A DNA stretch of 64,000 nt from Symsagittifera roscoffensis (lineage: Eukaryota; Xenacoelomorpha; Acoela; Convolutidae), in assembly GCF_963678635.1 (NCBI RefSeq), contig NC_087067.1:4287072-4351071 (forward strand), given 5' to 3'. The notes under the pieces were generated by a model. It had not been told where the DNA came from and searched no databases. It saw nothing but the letters and a program-made list of their open reading frames with translations. The position numbers and the translations under genes were made by a program. This document shows positions 42,791-53,659 of the stretch, in pieces. Numbering within the stretch: position 1 is the stretch's first letter; each line of letters begins with the position of its first letter.

Positions 42791-43648
42791 GTGAAAATTT
42801 GAGTCGTAAGAAATTAATATGACCGATGAGCTAGCCTCAATTCAATTGGGAACGATTTTTTATGCATGATAATTTGCCACGCATAAATAATTCACGTTAC
42901 GCTTTCAGCAGTATGAATAAAACCTTCAAAGCGCGCGAAATTAGTCCAGAGTATGGCCAAATTGGCAACTTTCAAACTCCCAAAAGTCTGCAAAAATGAT
43001 TGGAGGAAAAATATCTTTTACATTTGATTTGAAGTAGTAGATATCTTCAATGGGGTTTAAAAAATTTTGTTAAAAACTATTATATCGATCGCCGAAAATT
43101 GACTAAATAAAAAAACAACCCAGAGCATAAATACTCTTTTTTCTTCGAAAGTCGGAACAACAAGACTGCTCGTATACAATGCATAGCCCTGATTGTTTCG
43201 ATTGCTCCCGAATCATTATCGAATAATTTTAGGGAAAAGAAAATAATGAAAAACTATAAATCTTGGACAATATCAAAGATCAATACTGAAAATTTAAGTC
43301 GCATGAAATTAATACGACCGATTAGCTAGCCTCAATTCCATTTGGAACGATTTTTTTGAGCGGGATAATTTGCCACGCATAAATAATTCGCGTTACGCTT
43401 CCAGCAGTATGAATAAAATCTTCAAAGCGCGCATAAATTAGTCCAAAGCATGGCCAAATTGGCAATTTTCAAACTCCCATAACTTTGCAAAAAATGATTG
43501 CAAGTAAATTACTTTTAAATTTGATTTCGCGTAGTCGATATCTTCAATGGGGTACAAAATTAAAAAAAAATATTTCGATCGCCGAAAATTGACTAAATAA
43601 AAAAACCACCTCTAGCATAATTATTCCGTTTTCTTCGAAAGTTGGAAT
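42791..43648 (+). repeat. Two direct copies of repeat family D2 (~365 bp each)
   Basis: Copies at 42791-43158 and 43286-43648 share long blocks, for example TAATTTGCCACGCATAAATA, TTACGCTT.CAGCAGTATGA and ATCGCCGAAAATTGACTAAA, and both end TTTTCTTCGAAAGT(C/T)GGAA. They are separated by about 130 bp. Two adjacent direct insertions or a local duplication. Confidence 0.7.
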
Positions 43649-43964
43649 AGTAAAATAAATACATATCCGACAAGCAATTGCAAAAGAATTCACCAACTCG
43701 TGAAAAAACAAGGCTAAATGTTTCCTAACTTTCCAAATTTAACGGTTCACAGAAAAAATGCATCACGAAGCTTTTTAAATTCAAGAACTTTTAAAATCGA
43801 CTTTTAAGGTGCTCCATTATTTCCTTCTAATTGAAGAGCTATATTTTTGCCTTTTTTTTAAAACATCAAAAAAAATCCCCAAAGATACCCAGAGGGATAG
43901 CTGCACATCGCAAACAAAATCAAAAAAGACAAAAAGGAACTTAAAAATAAAAAGTATGATTCAA

Positions 43965-44040
43965 CAGAATTGCCCTTTACGAGATTCGAACTCCGACCTC
44001 CTAATTCAACTGGCAGCTAATTTCTAATTTGATGGGGGCG
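43965..44040 (-). repeat. tRNA-like SINE fragment (weak)
   Basis: On the - strand a B-box-like GGAGTTCGAATCTCG lies about 30 nt after TTAGCTGCCAG, which resembles part of an A box. No tRNA fold was found. Probably a SINE remnant. Confidence 0.25.
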
Positions 44041-44467
44041 AGTTGGATTGGGAAAAATTAACTCGTGTTATAAGACAAACCTTTGAATGTAAAATGAAAA
44101 AATGAAGCGAGCACAAAATGAGCCATTTTCTGGACAAGAGTGAGGGTCTGACCTCTCGAAGACATGCTAAACTACGGTCATCTCACCAGATAAAAAAAAT
44201 CAGTTTTACTGTATAACCATTGAATTTAGCAAAATCCATAGTTAATTCCAAATTGTTGGCAATATCATTTTCAGTCAACGAATCTGAACGAAGTTAATCA
44301 ATCTGAAACTGCTCATTTTGACGTCGCTTTTCAGTTTATCACTAATTTCCATACGTAAAAACCATTTTCAATTAATTAAATAACCTTAAAAGTTAGAGGT
44401 TTTGACCAATTGAAATTCTCAAGCTCACCTATATTGCCAACAATTGAGCATTAACTATATATGTATA

Positions 44468-45199
44468 CAGTGCTGATTTAAATTAACCGGACAAAACGCA
44501 TTAAACTTGAAATTTAAAACGCATTTTTCTCAAATTGAGTTTAGTTTACGTGAAAACTTATGAGGACAAAACTTGCTTAAATTTTTAGCAGATTTAATAT
44601 GGTGTAATTTGTTCTGCGAAATTCGGGCCCGAAATTTTACCCCAAAAATGGGTCATTTTGGCTTTTTTTAGTTAATCAAAAATTACGCCGAAAATACCCA
44701 TTTGATCACAGACATAATTATATCAAAGTGAGCCCCTTACGTAGCCCAATAAACTTTATGAAGGGTATTTTCTCCAAAATATTGTATAAATTAATTCAAT
44801 TTTATTTGATAGACAAAAAAAGGTCATTTTACTATATAAAATACCAACTTTTTATTTAAAAACAATTTTTAAACAATTTGCATTTTTTTTGAAGAAAATA
44901 ACCTTCATAAAGTTTGTTGGGCTACGTAAGGGGCTCACTTTGATATAATTATGTCTGTGATCAAATGGGTATTTTCGGCGTAATTTTTGATTAACTAAAA
45001 AAGAGCCAAAATGACCCATTTTTGGGGTAAAATTTCGGGCCCGAATTTCGCAGAACAAATTACACCATATTAAATCTGCTAAAGTTTTAAGCAAGTTTTG
45101 TCCTCATAAGTTTTCACCTAAACTCAACCCAATTTGAGAAAAATGCGTTTTAATTTTCAAGTTTAACGCGTTTTGTCCGGTTAATTTAAATCAGCACTG
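44468..45199. mobile_element. Palindromic TA-target MITE, copy 2 (complete)
   Basis: 732 bp. It begins CAGTGCTGATTTAAATTAA and ends with the complement TTAATTTAAATCAGCACTG, flanked by TA on both sides, as for Tc1/mariner-type insertions. Each arm is about 315 bp, almost the whole element; only about 90-100 bp in the centre is unpaired. A transcript would fold into one long hairpin. Frames inside the arms mirror each other and are not taken as genes. Confidence 0.82.
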
Positions 45200-45410
45200 T
45201 ACAATAAGCAACGTTGAGACGAAAAACAAACCCCATAAAATTAATTCTGGTAAAATTATAAAATTTCCATAAAATTATTTAAATATTGCCTTCGTAGCTT
45301 TCTTTTTGCGTCAAATAACTCACGTTGATAAAAACACGTTTGAGACGTTATCTGAACAAGGAAACTGAGCACTGAATCAATAGCTACAAAGAAGTGCAAT
45401 TAGAAATTAC

Positions 45411-45565
45411 CTTGTTGAAGCCCTTGCCCAGCTTCTTTGCAACTCCTTCGAATACCTTCTCAAGTTCTCCTTTCAGTTTCTTCTGCTTCACTACCTGCTC
45501 CTCTGCTGAGACATTCATGGGCACATACCCACTTCCGCCTCCTTGCCCATTTCTTCCACGATTAA
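45411..45565 (-). CDS. HLTF: HLTF exon 2 (linker between HIRAN and helicase)
   Basis: A 155-bp exon with acceptor TTTTTTGCAG and donor AAG|GTAATT. It starts with two bases of a codon and joins exon 1 as G|TT (Val). It encodes a Gly/Asn-rich start, then EEQVVKQKKLKGELEKVFEG, a charged helix equivalent to the segment just before the SNF2 domain in HLTF (family pattern: helix with LFE, then PHQ). It ends AAG in phase 0, which fits exon 3. Confidence 0.88.
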
Positions 45566-46971
45566 CTGCAAAAAATCAAATCTTGTTTTTGTTTTAAAAT
45601 ATTTTTACCTGAAACTTAACCTCAAAAACTTACAAAACATTGCAAACGGTGCATAACATATTCCCAAATATGGTCACTTTGGGTTTCGGCAGAGCTCAGA
45701 ACAATCAAAATGGCTGAATGCTGAAAGACAATTCATTCAGCCCGTCAAAAAACTCCCCTGCACGCCAATGTTTACACTAATATGTTCTGATTACCTTAAT
45801 TCAATCATACCAAATATTTCAATATTGAATCCAGAAAAATCCCTATGAGTAATTCGAGGGTGGGGATGAAAAACAGCCCGAATAATTATACAATTATACA
45901 AATGTCAACTGCTAGATACGAGTGTGATAGAGAGGTCCCAAATTACATTAATATTAGGCGAATACCGAAAAAACTAATTCAAAATGCACCGGTCGGTCGC
46001 TTCTAAACAGGGTTGCAAAAAAAACACATTTCGAGTAACAAAAAACAACGAAATGAAATTATATGCAGTTTGTGCGCCGCACTTTTCCCAGTTGAGTGCT
46101 CTTTTGCTTTCATTTTCAGTAGGATCGACTCCAAAAAAGTCGGAGTTGAGAAAACGCAGCAAATCAAGAACCCAGAATGGAAGAATTTTACAGTTTCTCG
46201 GCTTTTTCGAGCCATTCGCGTCGTTCGATACCTCGTTCACGAAATCCATCGAGGAGATTTTTCCACGAATACAGTTAGTACAGTTAGTCAAAGCACACAA
46301 GAAATTCAGCCGATCAGGGGAAGTTGCTTCAAACACAAAATTATTCAGTGTTTTAAATACTGAGTTAAACGTGTTTTAAACATGTTTTTAACAAGACATG
46401 TTTGAAACGGTGTCCCACTCTTTAACCCTACGATATTTAACCGCCTATGTTTACACCCCCTATATTATAACCCCGTAACATGATAACCCCACAACAAAAT
46501 CCCCTTTTAATGACGATAATTTGTGTCAAATTAAGTACTTTTTATAAGTACAGGAGTAGTCCAATTAAGTTTACTAATTGAGGCCTGAAAAGCTAGTCTT
46601 AATTCACTTGATGCCTCTAGCATCTCAAAAGTAATTGCATTTCGATTAGTTAGAGAAATAATCCCTCACTCTCGCGTTTAAAACAGAGATAACCTACATG
46701 GTGCTAATTGAAGGCAACAAAAGACGTTTGTGAGTTTTATAAAAAAATCATACTGCCTTCTTCTTTAACCATTATTATACCACACTATCAGACCAGATAT
46801 AATGTTTGAAGCGTCATTCCATTTTAATTTATCTTCGAAAGACAAACAAATGCTAGTGGTATCAGTCCACGAGTATTACCTCAAACGCAAAAACATTTTA
46901 CCACGTTCTGAACTTTTTACTACGAAATGAAGCAATTAGTGTCAAAAATTAAGACAACGCTTTCTCTTTAC
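45566..46971 (-). other. HLTF intron 1
   Basis: Bounded by the donor GGAG|GTAAAG (46971) and the acceptor at 45566-45567. It contains a stretch at 45974-46379 that is open on both strands (131 codons +, 120 codons -) without any recognised motif, and is otherwise featureless. Confidence 0.75.
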
Positions 46972-47479
46972 CTCCAGGTATGTTCCAGCCAAAATTCTTC
47001 CCGTTCAATTTTCTGGTCAACTCCACATTTAAACTCTGGTGTCCATATAAAGTAAGATCCAAAGGGTGTGCAAACGAGCCACAAACCACAATCACGCCTT
47101 CCAAATGAAGCCCCCCGTTGTCTAGGTATGGCGCCAAAATCTCCGCCAACTCTCTTCTTAGATGTCCGAACTGGATTCCAGAGCACATCGCTTTAATCGC
47201 ATTCGGGTCGTAACTATTACCAGGGTCTCTTTCAAACCTAACCTTCATTTTTGGCGTCACGTGAATTGTTCTGTAATGACTGATACCCACCACAGAGGTA
47301 CGTATTGTTCCCAATTTGTTTGTGGAGTCACGGCGGCGAATAAACCTGCTTAAGAAATCATAGAAGTACAGCTGCGCAGTACCATCCAGCCCAATGTCGA
47401 CATCCGAATCAGGGTTGTAATCCGAATCGTAACTTGAATCCGAGTCATAATTGAACGGGTTGAACATCATCGCATGCAT
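46972..47479 (-). CDS. HLTF: HLTF exon 1: start and HIRAN domain
   Basis: The first ATG in frame is at 47479; an in-frame TAA lies just upstream, so any longer start would need another exon. A short acidic, Asp/Ser-rich N-terminus precedes the HIRAN domain: VVGISHYR, then VRFERDPGNSYDPNAIKAM, FGHLRRELAEILAPYLD, LEGVIVVCG and LTLYGHQ. In HLTF the HIRAN domain binds 3'-OH single-stranded DNA ends and drives fork reversal. The exon ends in phase 1 at GGAG|GTAAAG. With exons 2 and 3 the predicted protein is about 1195 aa, longer than vertebrate HLTF mainly because of the linker in the ATPase. Confidence 0.92.
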
Positions 47480-50050
47480 ATCTTCAGCATTCAATACAAA
47501 TATACGCAAGGTTTAAACACAAAAACGAAGTTGCACTTCGCGTACACAAGCAAAAATATGACCGATAACGCTTGAGGGAAAAACTTAATGAGTAAACATT
47601 TGAGTCTACATAATGTCTTAAAAACGCACGCCAATTATGAGTCTACATAATTGCTAAGTGACGCAAGCCAATTATGACGCATTAGCAGTACCAGTCATTT
47701 TGAAAATAGAAATTTACCAACTAACATGCCTCAATTTATCGAGCGGACGCAACAATTTAAATAGTATACGAAAAAAAATCAGCAAAACCATCGGACCCTA
47801 CCCAGGTTCGAAACCTCTTATTCTATCGCGGGTGTCCTTCCCTACCTCTAAGCTACAGATCCATGATACCTGGAAGGTAAACTGCTATTTGTAATATAAT
47901 GGACTGTGTTAATATCCTTAGCGTTGGCTGTACTTAATAGCTGATTATTGATCTTATGCACATACTGCAATAAAAGAACACTTTCAAAATTAACACTAAT
48001 ATTTGCTACTTAGATTAAAAAAAAAGAGTTCATACTATCACACAAGCTTTGCTTGTGTAATCAATGCATGAAAGTTGAGCGTAAACTAAATATCAGCGAC
48101 ACAATTTCTCATAAAACTACACTTATGCTTAACTCTCATGGGTAATCGTTCAAACCCTATAACTGATCAAAGGCCGAGTTAACAGGATTGATTTAATCGA
48201 ACACTTATATATGATGTTATAAATATAATATAAATTGTCGATTATATATAAAGGTCGATAACTCAATAACTAACGGAAAAAGCAAACTGTTAAAAAACAG
48301 GAGCCAGGGACATCTACGTTTGCTTTGCAGAAGGATTCCAAAAGATTGTAAAAACTAATATATGTTGACAAAAAGTACTTACTTGAATTATAATTTTTGG
48401 CCACCAAAAGTAAAACAAGGAGCTTAAACTGTTATGAGACGCCACATTCCTTGAATTTTAAAGTTTTTGACAACTTGTTTAAACAGGATTTGCTTTTTAG
48501 CGATACTACTATAAGCCTATTTCATTACAATTTTAGCCAACCAAAATAAACAGGACGCTTAAACTGTTGTAAGGCGCCAAGAGTGTTGAACTTGAACGTT
48601 TTTGTCAATTTATTTCAACCAGGGTTGGAAAATTGTATGTTATTTTTGAAAATAACAAGTTAACAATTGAAAACAACATGTCATTTATGTTAAATGGTTC
48701 AACACATTAAGAAGCATTTAGTTTCTTGAAGATAAATGCCAGTTTCCCAGCTTTCTCGCCACCAAGTTGGGCTATGAATTTCCAATACGTGAAAAAATCG
48801 TTGAAGAATTTCATAATAAACCAAATATCTTCAACTGAAAAATTTAGCATTCAAAAAAGTCATATCATCCCCCCACCCAAACACACAGGGGAATGATATT
48901 TAATCTGAAAAACAGTTATATGCGGAGTGTTTTTCCCAGAAATATCCACATTTCTACGAAATAGCTAGTATCACTGTTAGAAACTATAAATAACATTGTA
49001 TGTTGAACTGAATGTTAAATAACTATGTTACATTTTCCAATCCTGATTTCAACAGATTTTCATTTTAATGATACTATTACAAACCCATTTCAAAAATTTT
49101 CTGAGCATTTTCATTTAAGGAGATACTTACTGATAGTAGTGAAAGCAGAAACGACTGCAAAAATGATAAATATTTCAAGAACAAAAATTTAAACTTAGAC
49201 AGAATCAGAAGGATCCGCTATCAACTCAATCCGCAAAGTAGGAAATCATTTAACTTAAGATAATTTGAAAGCACACTCGTAATTTTTAGTTGCACTTTTA
49301 TAGATCAAGTTTAGTAGATAGGATATTGCTTTAAAATTAGATTGATATTTTTAGCTAACCAAAGCATGCAAATATTTCAAAAAAGTGCATGTTGGCCCAC
49401 TAATGTATGCATTCATTTCAGTTTAAAAAATTTGTTAAAAACAAAACAAGATATAAAATCTAACGAGCTACTTAATGTCGGAAGTCAGCAACTTTCCTTA
49501 GAACTCAGCAAACTAAGCAAACTTGAGCAAACTGGATCAATAACTTAATTTATATTCCATTCGGAAATTAAAAAAACATCCATTTTTGAATCGATTTTTT
49601 TTTCATTTGCATTTCCGTTTCTGGGGAATGTAATTTGCCTTCAGTTCAATAAATAGTTTTGACGAGCACTTAGGAAATCAAGTCACCCGCAAAAAATATG
49701 AGTTATACACTTTTATGACTTTTTATACTTCAATTAAATTACTGTTTCAACTAAATTTCAACTTAAATTACTGTTTTGATTTCTTCGTTCATTGATCCCC
49801 AATAGCGTTACATTAAAAATCAGGGCTATCCTCCCGCCTGCCGATTTGAAATCGCTCAAATAAAAAAACGAAAAAAAGCCTCAAACCACTATCGTTGTTT
49901 TTTGAAAAACATTTTTTCGACACTGATATGAAATAAATTTCAGTCGGTCAATTGATAGCGTGTTATATTCATATCAACCATCTGCCTTAATTTGATTACG
50001 CCGTTTTATGCGTTTCGTCATTTTTGCTTGGGGTATAGCTCAAGGTGGCA
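47480..50050. other. Intergenic region upstream of HLTF
   Basis: This must contain the HLTF promoter, but no TATA or other box could be singled out. A 37-bp unit is duplicated in tandem at 47602-47638 and 47639-47675 (GAGTCTACATAAT...CCAATTAT). A tRNA-like SINE fragment lies at 47805-47880. The rest (47900-50040) is AT-rich without recognised features. Confidence 0.5.
47805..47880 (-). repeat. tRNA-like SINE head (A and B boxes)
   Basis: On the - strand TGTAGCTTAGAGGTAGGGA resembles a tRNA D-arm/A box, and GGTTTCGAACCTGGGTAGG a T-arm/B box, about 35 nt apart as in tRNA. The fold of the acceptor stem is poor, so this is more likely a SINE head or tRNA pseudogene than an active tRNA. Confidence 0.45.
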
Positions 50051-50190
50051 GGACAATCTACCCTATTCCAAACTACCCTATACCATTCTACCCTATGCCA
50101 TTATACCCTACATACCAATCTACCCTATACCAATCTACCCTATACTAATCTACCCTATACTAATCTGCCCTATATACCATAATGAGGTAT
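50051..50190 (+). repeat. Minisatellite CTACCCTATACCAAT (left copy)
   Basis: About nine units of a 14-15-bp motif, CTACCCTATACCAAT, directly after GGTATAGCTCAAGGTGGCAG. The inverted copy at 50742-50850 carries the complementary motif. Confidence 0.85.
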
Positions 50191-50333
50191 CATAATGTAA
50201 TCTTTCAAAGTCCTATTTTAACCTATTTGTATTCTCTCGCGCAATTAAGTCATTCCTAACTCAGTTTATTTTAACAATTTTGGGAGGTAATAGAGGCCAA
50301 TACCAAAAGAATTTTACCTTCTCCCTGACCCCG

Positions 50334-50367
50334 CCCCCCAGTACCGCCTTGGCCTGGTACTGGGGGG
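50334..50367. other. Strong GC hairpin between inverted minisatellites
   Basis: A perfect 12-bp stem, CCCCCCAGTACC/GGTACTGGGGGG, with a 10-nt loop, in an otherwise AT-rich region. Confidence 0.85.
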
Positions 50368-50469
50368 TCTACCCCTCCTTTTGTGATCAACTAGTCAAAC
50401 CCTCAGTAATTTTCGAATTTCATTCAAAATTTGACTTCTTGGTGATTTGATCTTTCAAGCTTTTGAGTT

Positions 50470-50512
50470 TCAAACACAGGCATTATCCGCTACGCTATGT
50501 CGACTTGATTTG
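50470..50512 (-). repeat. Compact tRNA-like motif
   Basis: On the - strand CATAGCGTAGCGGATAATGC (A-box-like) is followed closely by GTGTTTGAAACTC (B-box-like). The spacing is shorter than in a tRNA. Probably a SINE relic. Confidence 0.3.
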
Positions 50513-50741
50513 ATATGACTTTTGTTTGTTTAAGAAATAGCCGCAACATTGGATTAAAATTTCTGTTCGTTCATGCTTTGAACTCATTTCCATTTTGAAC
50601 GCGCAAGTTTTACGTTGCTTTGATATTTTGTTCACGTGCGTCAATTATTCTTTGATCATAATTAATGGTTCTTTGATTTGTTCGGAAATATACTGTTTCG
50701 GATTCTTCAAGAGGATGGGGTAAGTTTCAATTGCTTTAATT

Positions 50742-50850
50742 ATAGGGTAGAATGGTATAGGGTAGATTGGTATAGGGTAGATTGGTATGTAGGATAGAAT
50801 AGTATAGGGTAGATTAGCATAGGGTAGATTGGAATAGGGTAGAATGTCAT
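50742..50850 (-). repeat. Minisatellite, inverted right copy
   Basis: About seven units of ATAGGGTAGATTGGT, the complement of the array at 50051-50190, followed by CATAGCTCAATTGGTCATTAC, which resembles the segment flanking the left array. Confidence 0.85.
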
Positions 50851-52283
50851 GGAACCATAGCTCAATTGGTCATTACAGGGGGGTCTAGATTGCTCAACTG
50901 ATCCCCGAATTGTAATTGAGCTTATTCCTAGAGTATAGAAAATCCAAAACTGAAATTTAAACACTTCACATGAGAACCTTTTTGTCTTAAATACATCAAC
51001 TGCACCTGCTCCTTCCTTACTGTCAAATATCAGAGACGTCCGAAAATTTGTTTAATGATGATCTTTCCGACTGGGTTCCTTTAGGATGATTATTTATGAA
51101 AAATAATTTGATAAATTTGTGGACCTTTACTGGAAAATTTGTGAACCTTTACTGGAAAAAAATTATTATTATTGTTACTATTATTGTTAAATATAGATGA
51201 ATTTGGTTTTGTCTATTGTTCTTCAATTTAACGCGGTTACTGCTACGAACAACCAATATGAAAACAGAGGTAAATTAACGTTTTTAATTCACATAATTGG
51301 GAGTGATTTGATTTCCCACCGAATAATTTGAACAAATGACAAGATGAACTAGTAAAATGAGACTGCTTTTGTCGGTTTGTAAAAACAAGTGATCTTCAAT
51401 ACAACCTAGGAATCGTATTATAAGTTGTATTTGAAATATGATTATCTTTTTCTAATCATCTTTAATTAAGATCTTAAGGATCACGATATCAGTTTTTGCG
51501 AAAAAGCATGTTGCATTGTTTTCTTGGCATTGGCTCTAACAAATTTTCATCAAACCCAATAAGTTTTTCTGCTATCCGATCAAAATACCCTTGATAATTT
51601 AAAAGGAGTGATCATAATCAAATATATAAAACAACAAAAAATTAACATAGTCTAAAAAAAATTCGATTTTAAATAGGAGCTTCGTGTCATATTGATTTTT
51701 TTGGCGCGGTGAGAAAATTTATGGCGTGGGGCACTTGAAAAATCATGCTTTTGATTATGATCTTGAGTATATAAACGAAGATTTGCATTTATAATTCAAG
51801 AAATTTGAGTTCAATTTTTCTAGGGATCGTTTCTAGGGAGACGAAATTTTTAATAAAAATGTATCTTTCATACCCAACTTATTCATTAATTATCAACTGT
51901 GTACCGGAAAACAAAGCTACGATTCGAAAAAAAAACTTAGTAGACACTGCGCGAATTAGTTTTCCAAAAACTCAATTCGACAATAATTAATAGACTCAAA
52001 ATCGCAATCTATTTTTGACTATCCAACAATTTTGTTCGGCGAGTCAAATAATCAGGTGATACCTACTTTCTTTAACAAATTTATGGGGATATATTACAAC
52101 AATAGGCCCTAAGAAAGCCAATGCGCAATGTATTAACAATATAGACTAGACTACGACGTTTAAGATCTGGTATTCTATCCCCGTAGAGTTTAAGCTTTAC
52201 CAAGGAACCTACTATTGTAATACAACACCCTTTAATTTTTATTTAACAAGGTGGACAAGACATGTAATTTTTCATCCCCGACT
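50851..52283. other. Intergenic stretch without recognised features
   Basis: AT-rich DNA with only short chance frames. No exon, repeat pair or RNA gene was recognised. Confidence 0.5.
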
Positions 52284-52289
52284 TTTATT
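52284..52289 (-). terminator. DNAJA candidate polyadenylation signal
   Basis: TTTATT on + is AATAAA on -, about 200 nt past the DNAJA stop codon. Confidence 0.45.
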
Positions 52290-52491
52290 TTGCAAAAGAT
52301 TTGAGCCTCGGGTTCTTTGAAATTTCTAATTCGCCTTGAAAAGCCCACCATGTTTAGGTCTCTAAATTGCGACTCTGAACTTAGGGTGTATAACATAGCA
52401 GCATTGTGTCATAGCATAATTGTACAAATTGTTCTTGTTATTGTACAACTGACTCATTTTTTTCAACAGATCGAGTGAAATGTCGGTTTGA

Positions 52492-52796
52492 TCACGCTTG
52501 CCTACATTGCACACCTTGACCGCCCATATGTGCTTGTTGTTCATACTCATCTTCTTTAAGTCCACTTCCGTCGCTTTCGATCAACTCTTTCCGCTCAGCC
52601 CCGTCGGGAATAATCTGTTTGTCGGGTTTCGGAAGCAGTTTTCTGATGCCTTTCTGACTATCGGTCGAGGCAAAATTATGAGGTGGAAATTTGACAGTGT
52701 ACTTAATAATTAGTCGGCCCTTTGAAGTCGGGTCTCGGTGGCAGGGCATTCCCTCATTGAGTACTGACTTGTATTCGCCATCTTTTATAACGTCTC
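52492..52796 (-). CDS. DNAJA-like: DNAJA-type Hsp40, last exon (CTD II and CaaX end)
   Basis: The acceptor is TTTTCAG (AG 52798-52797). The exon joins to the previous one as G|GA (Gly) to give SFPG-DVIKDGEYK. It encodes NEGMPCHRDPTSKGRLIIKY and VKFPPHNF, the conserved end of the second client-binding domain and dimerisation region of type I Hsp40s (family pattern GEGMP..+.P...G.L.(V/I)K..V.FP). It ends with GGQGVQCRQA and a stop. Cys four from the end matches the CaaX farnesylation box of Ydj1/DNAJA proteins, which tethers them to membranes. The residue before the Cys-rich end (GVQC) is also family-typical. Complete to the stop. Confidence 0.93.
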
Positions 52797-53428
52797 CTGA
52801 AAACATGAACTGTTTTATTGCGCATTTAAAACGAACTGAAAAGGTATGAAATAAATCATAACAGGCAAATAACGATATAAAACTGAAAAACAGCCCAAAT
52901 CTTAAAAAGGCAACCTCAAACTTTTTTTGACAGGAAAAAAATTTCAATACTTTTTTCTTGGAAATTTGCGCATCCCACAAGGTTTCTTTCATAGGTAACA
53001 AAAATGTTGAGGGCTTAAAAATTGCAGATCGAATACAAAATGGTCCGTAGAAAAATGGTCAAATTTACAAATGTAATCAATTTAACTAGTCGAAATAAAT
53101 TTTCATGCAAAATTAGGTTGCTACGCTCTATAAATCTTATTTTCATTATTTTCAGGGACCATTGAGTAGAAAACTCACGTAAAAGTTTAATAACGACCGA
53201 CCGTAAATATTCTATTATTACCTTTTATTACTAATTTCTGACGTCTATTTTGACCAATCAGCCCTGAATATTTTCTTGCGGCGCCTTTATCGCCAATGTT
53301 GACGGATTTAAGGTAGTAGGAGGCGGACGGGTCGTCCTCTACATTTTGTTTCAAAACCCACCCCAACACCCCCCGCCCCCGATAATGCGCCTCTGGCACA
53401 ATGTGCTCATACATAGTTAGTGACTCAC

Positions 53429-53659
53429 CTGGGAAGGACGTTAATAGTATAGTGCGATCATCCAGCGTCTTAAGTGGTCTCTTAAAGCCACAGAGGGCTT
53501 CGGTGAGGCTGATTTCAAGGTTTATCACGAGGTCGTTGTGTCTCCGCTTGAACACTTTGTGAGGTTTCTCATCTAGTACAATTATGACGTCACCTGCCTC
53601 TAAGTTGGGCTCTTGGTCTCCCTCCCCGTAGAAGTGCATCTTCTGACCATCTCTAGATC
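53429..53659 (-). CDS. DNAJA-like: DNAJA-type Hsp40, penultimate exon (CTD I/II)
   Basis: A 231-bp exon, acceptor TTTGTAACAG, donor CCAG|GTGAGT. It encodes [19 protein letters not shown] then [40 protein letters not shown] and the TILLTSFPG end. These match type I Hsp40: DGQ(K/R)I.F.GE.DQ.P, GD(I/V)..VL.EK.H..F.R...DL, and (I/L).L.EALCGF. Both ends are in phase 1, which fits its neighbours. These beta-sandwich domains bind unfolded client for transfer to Hsp70. Confidence 0.94.

Larger units (their letters stand above)
39442..45410 (-). other. HLTF intron 2 (~6 kb), repeat-filled
   Basis: Bounded by the donor GTAATT at 45410 and the acceptor at 39442-39443. It contains the degenerate array 41180-42125, the D2 repeats 42791-43648 and the complete palindromic MITE 44468-45199. 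No extra exon was recognised: the spliced frame from exon 2 to exon 3 is already complete. Confidence 0.8.
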
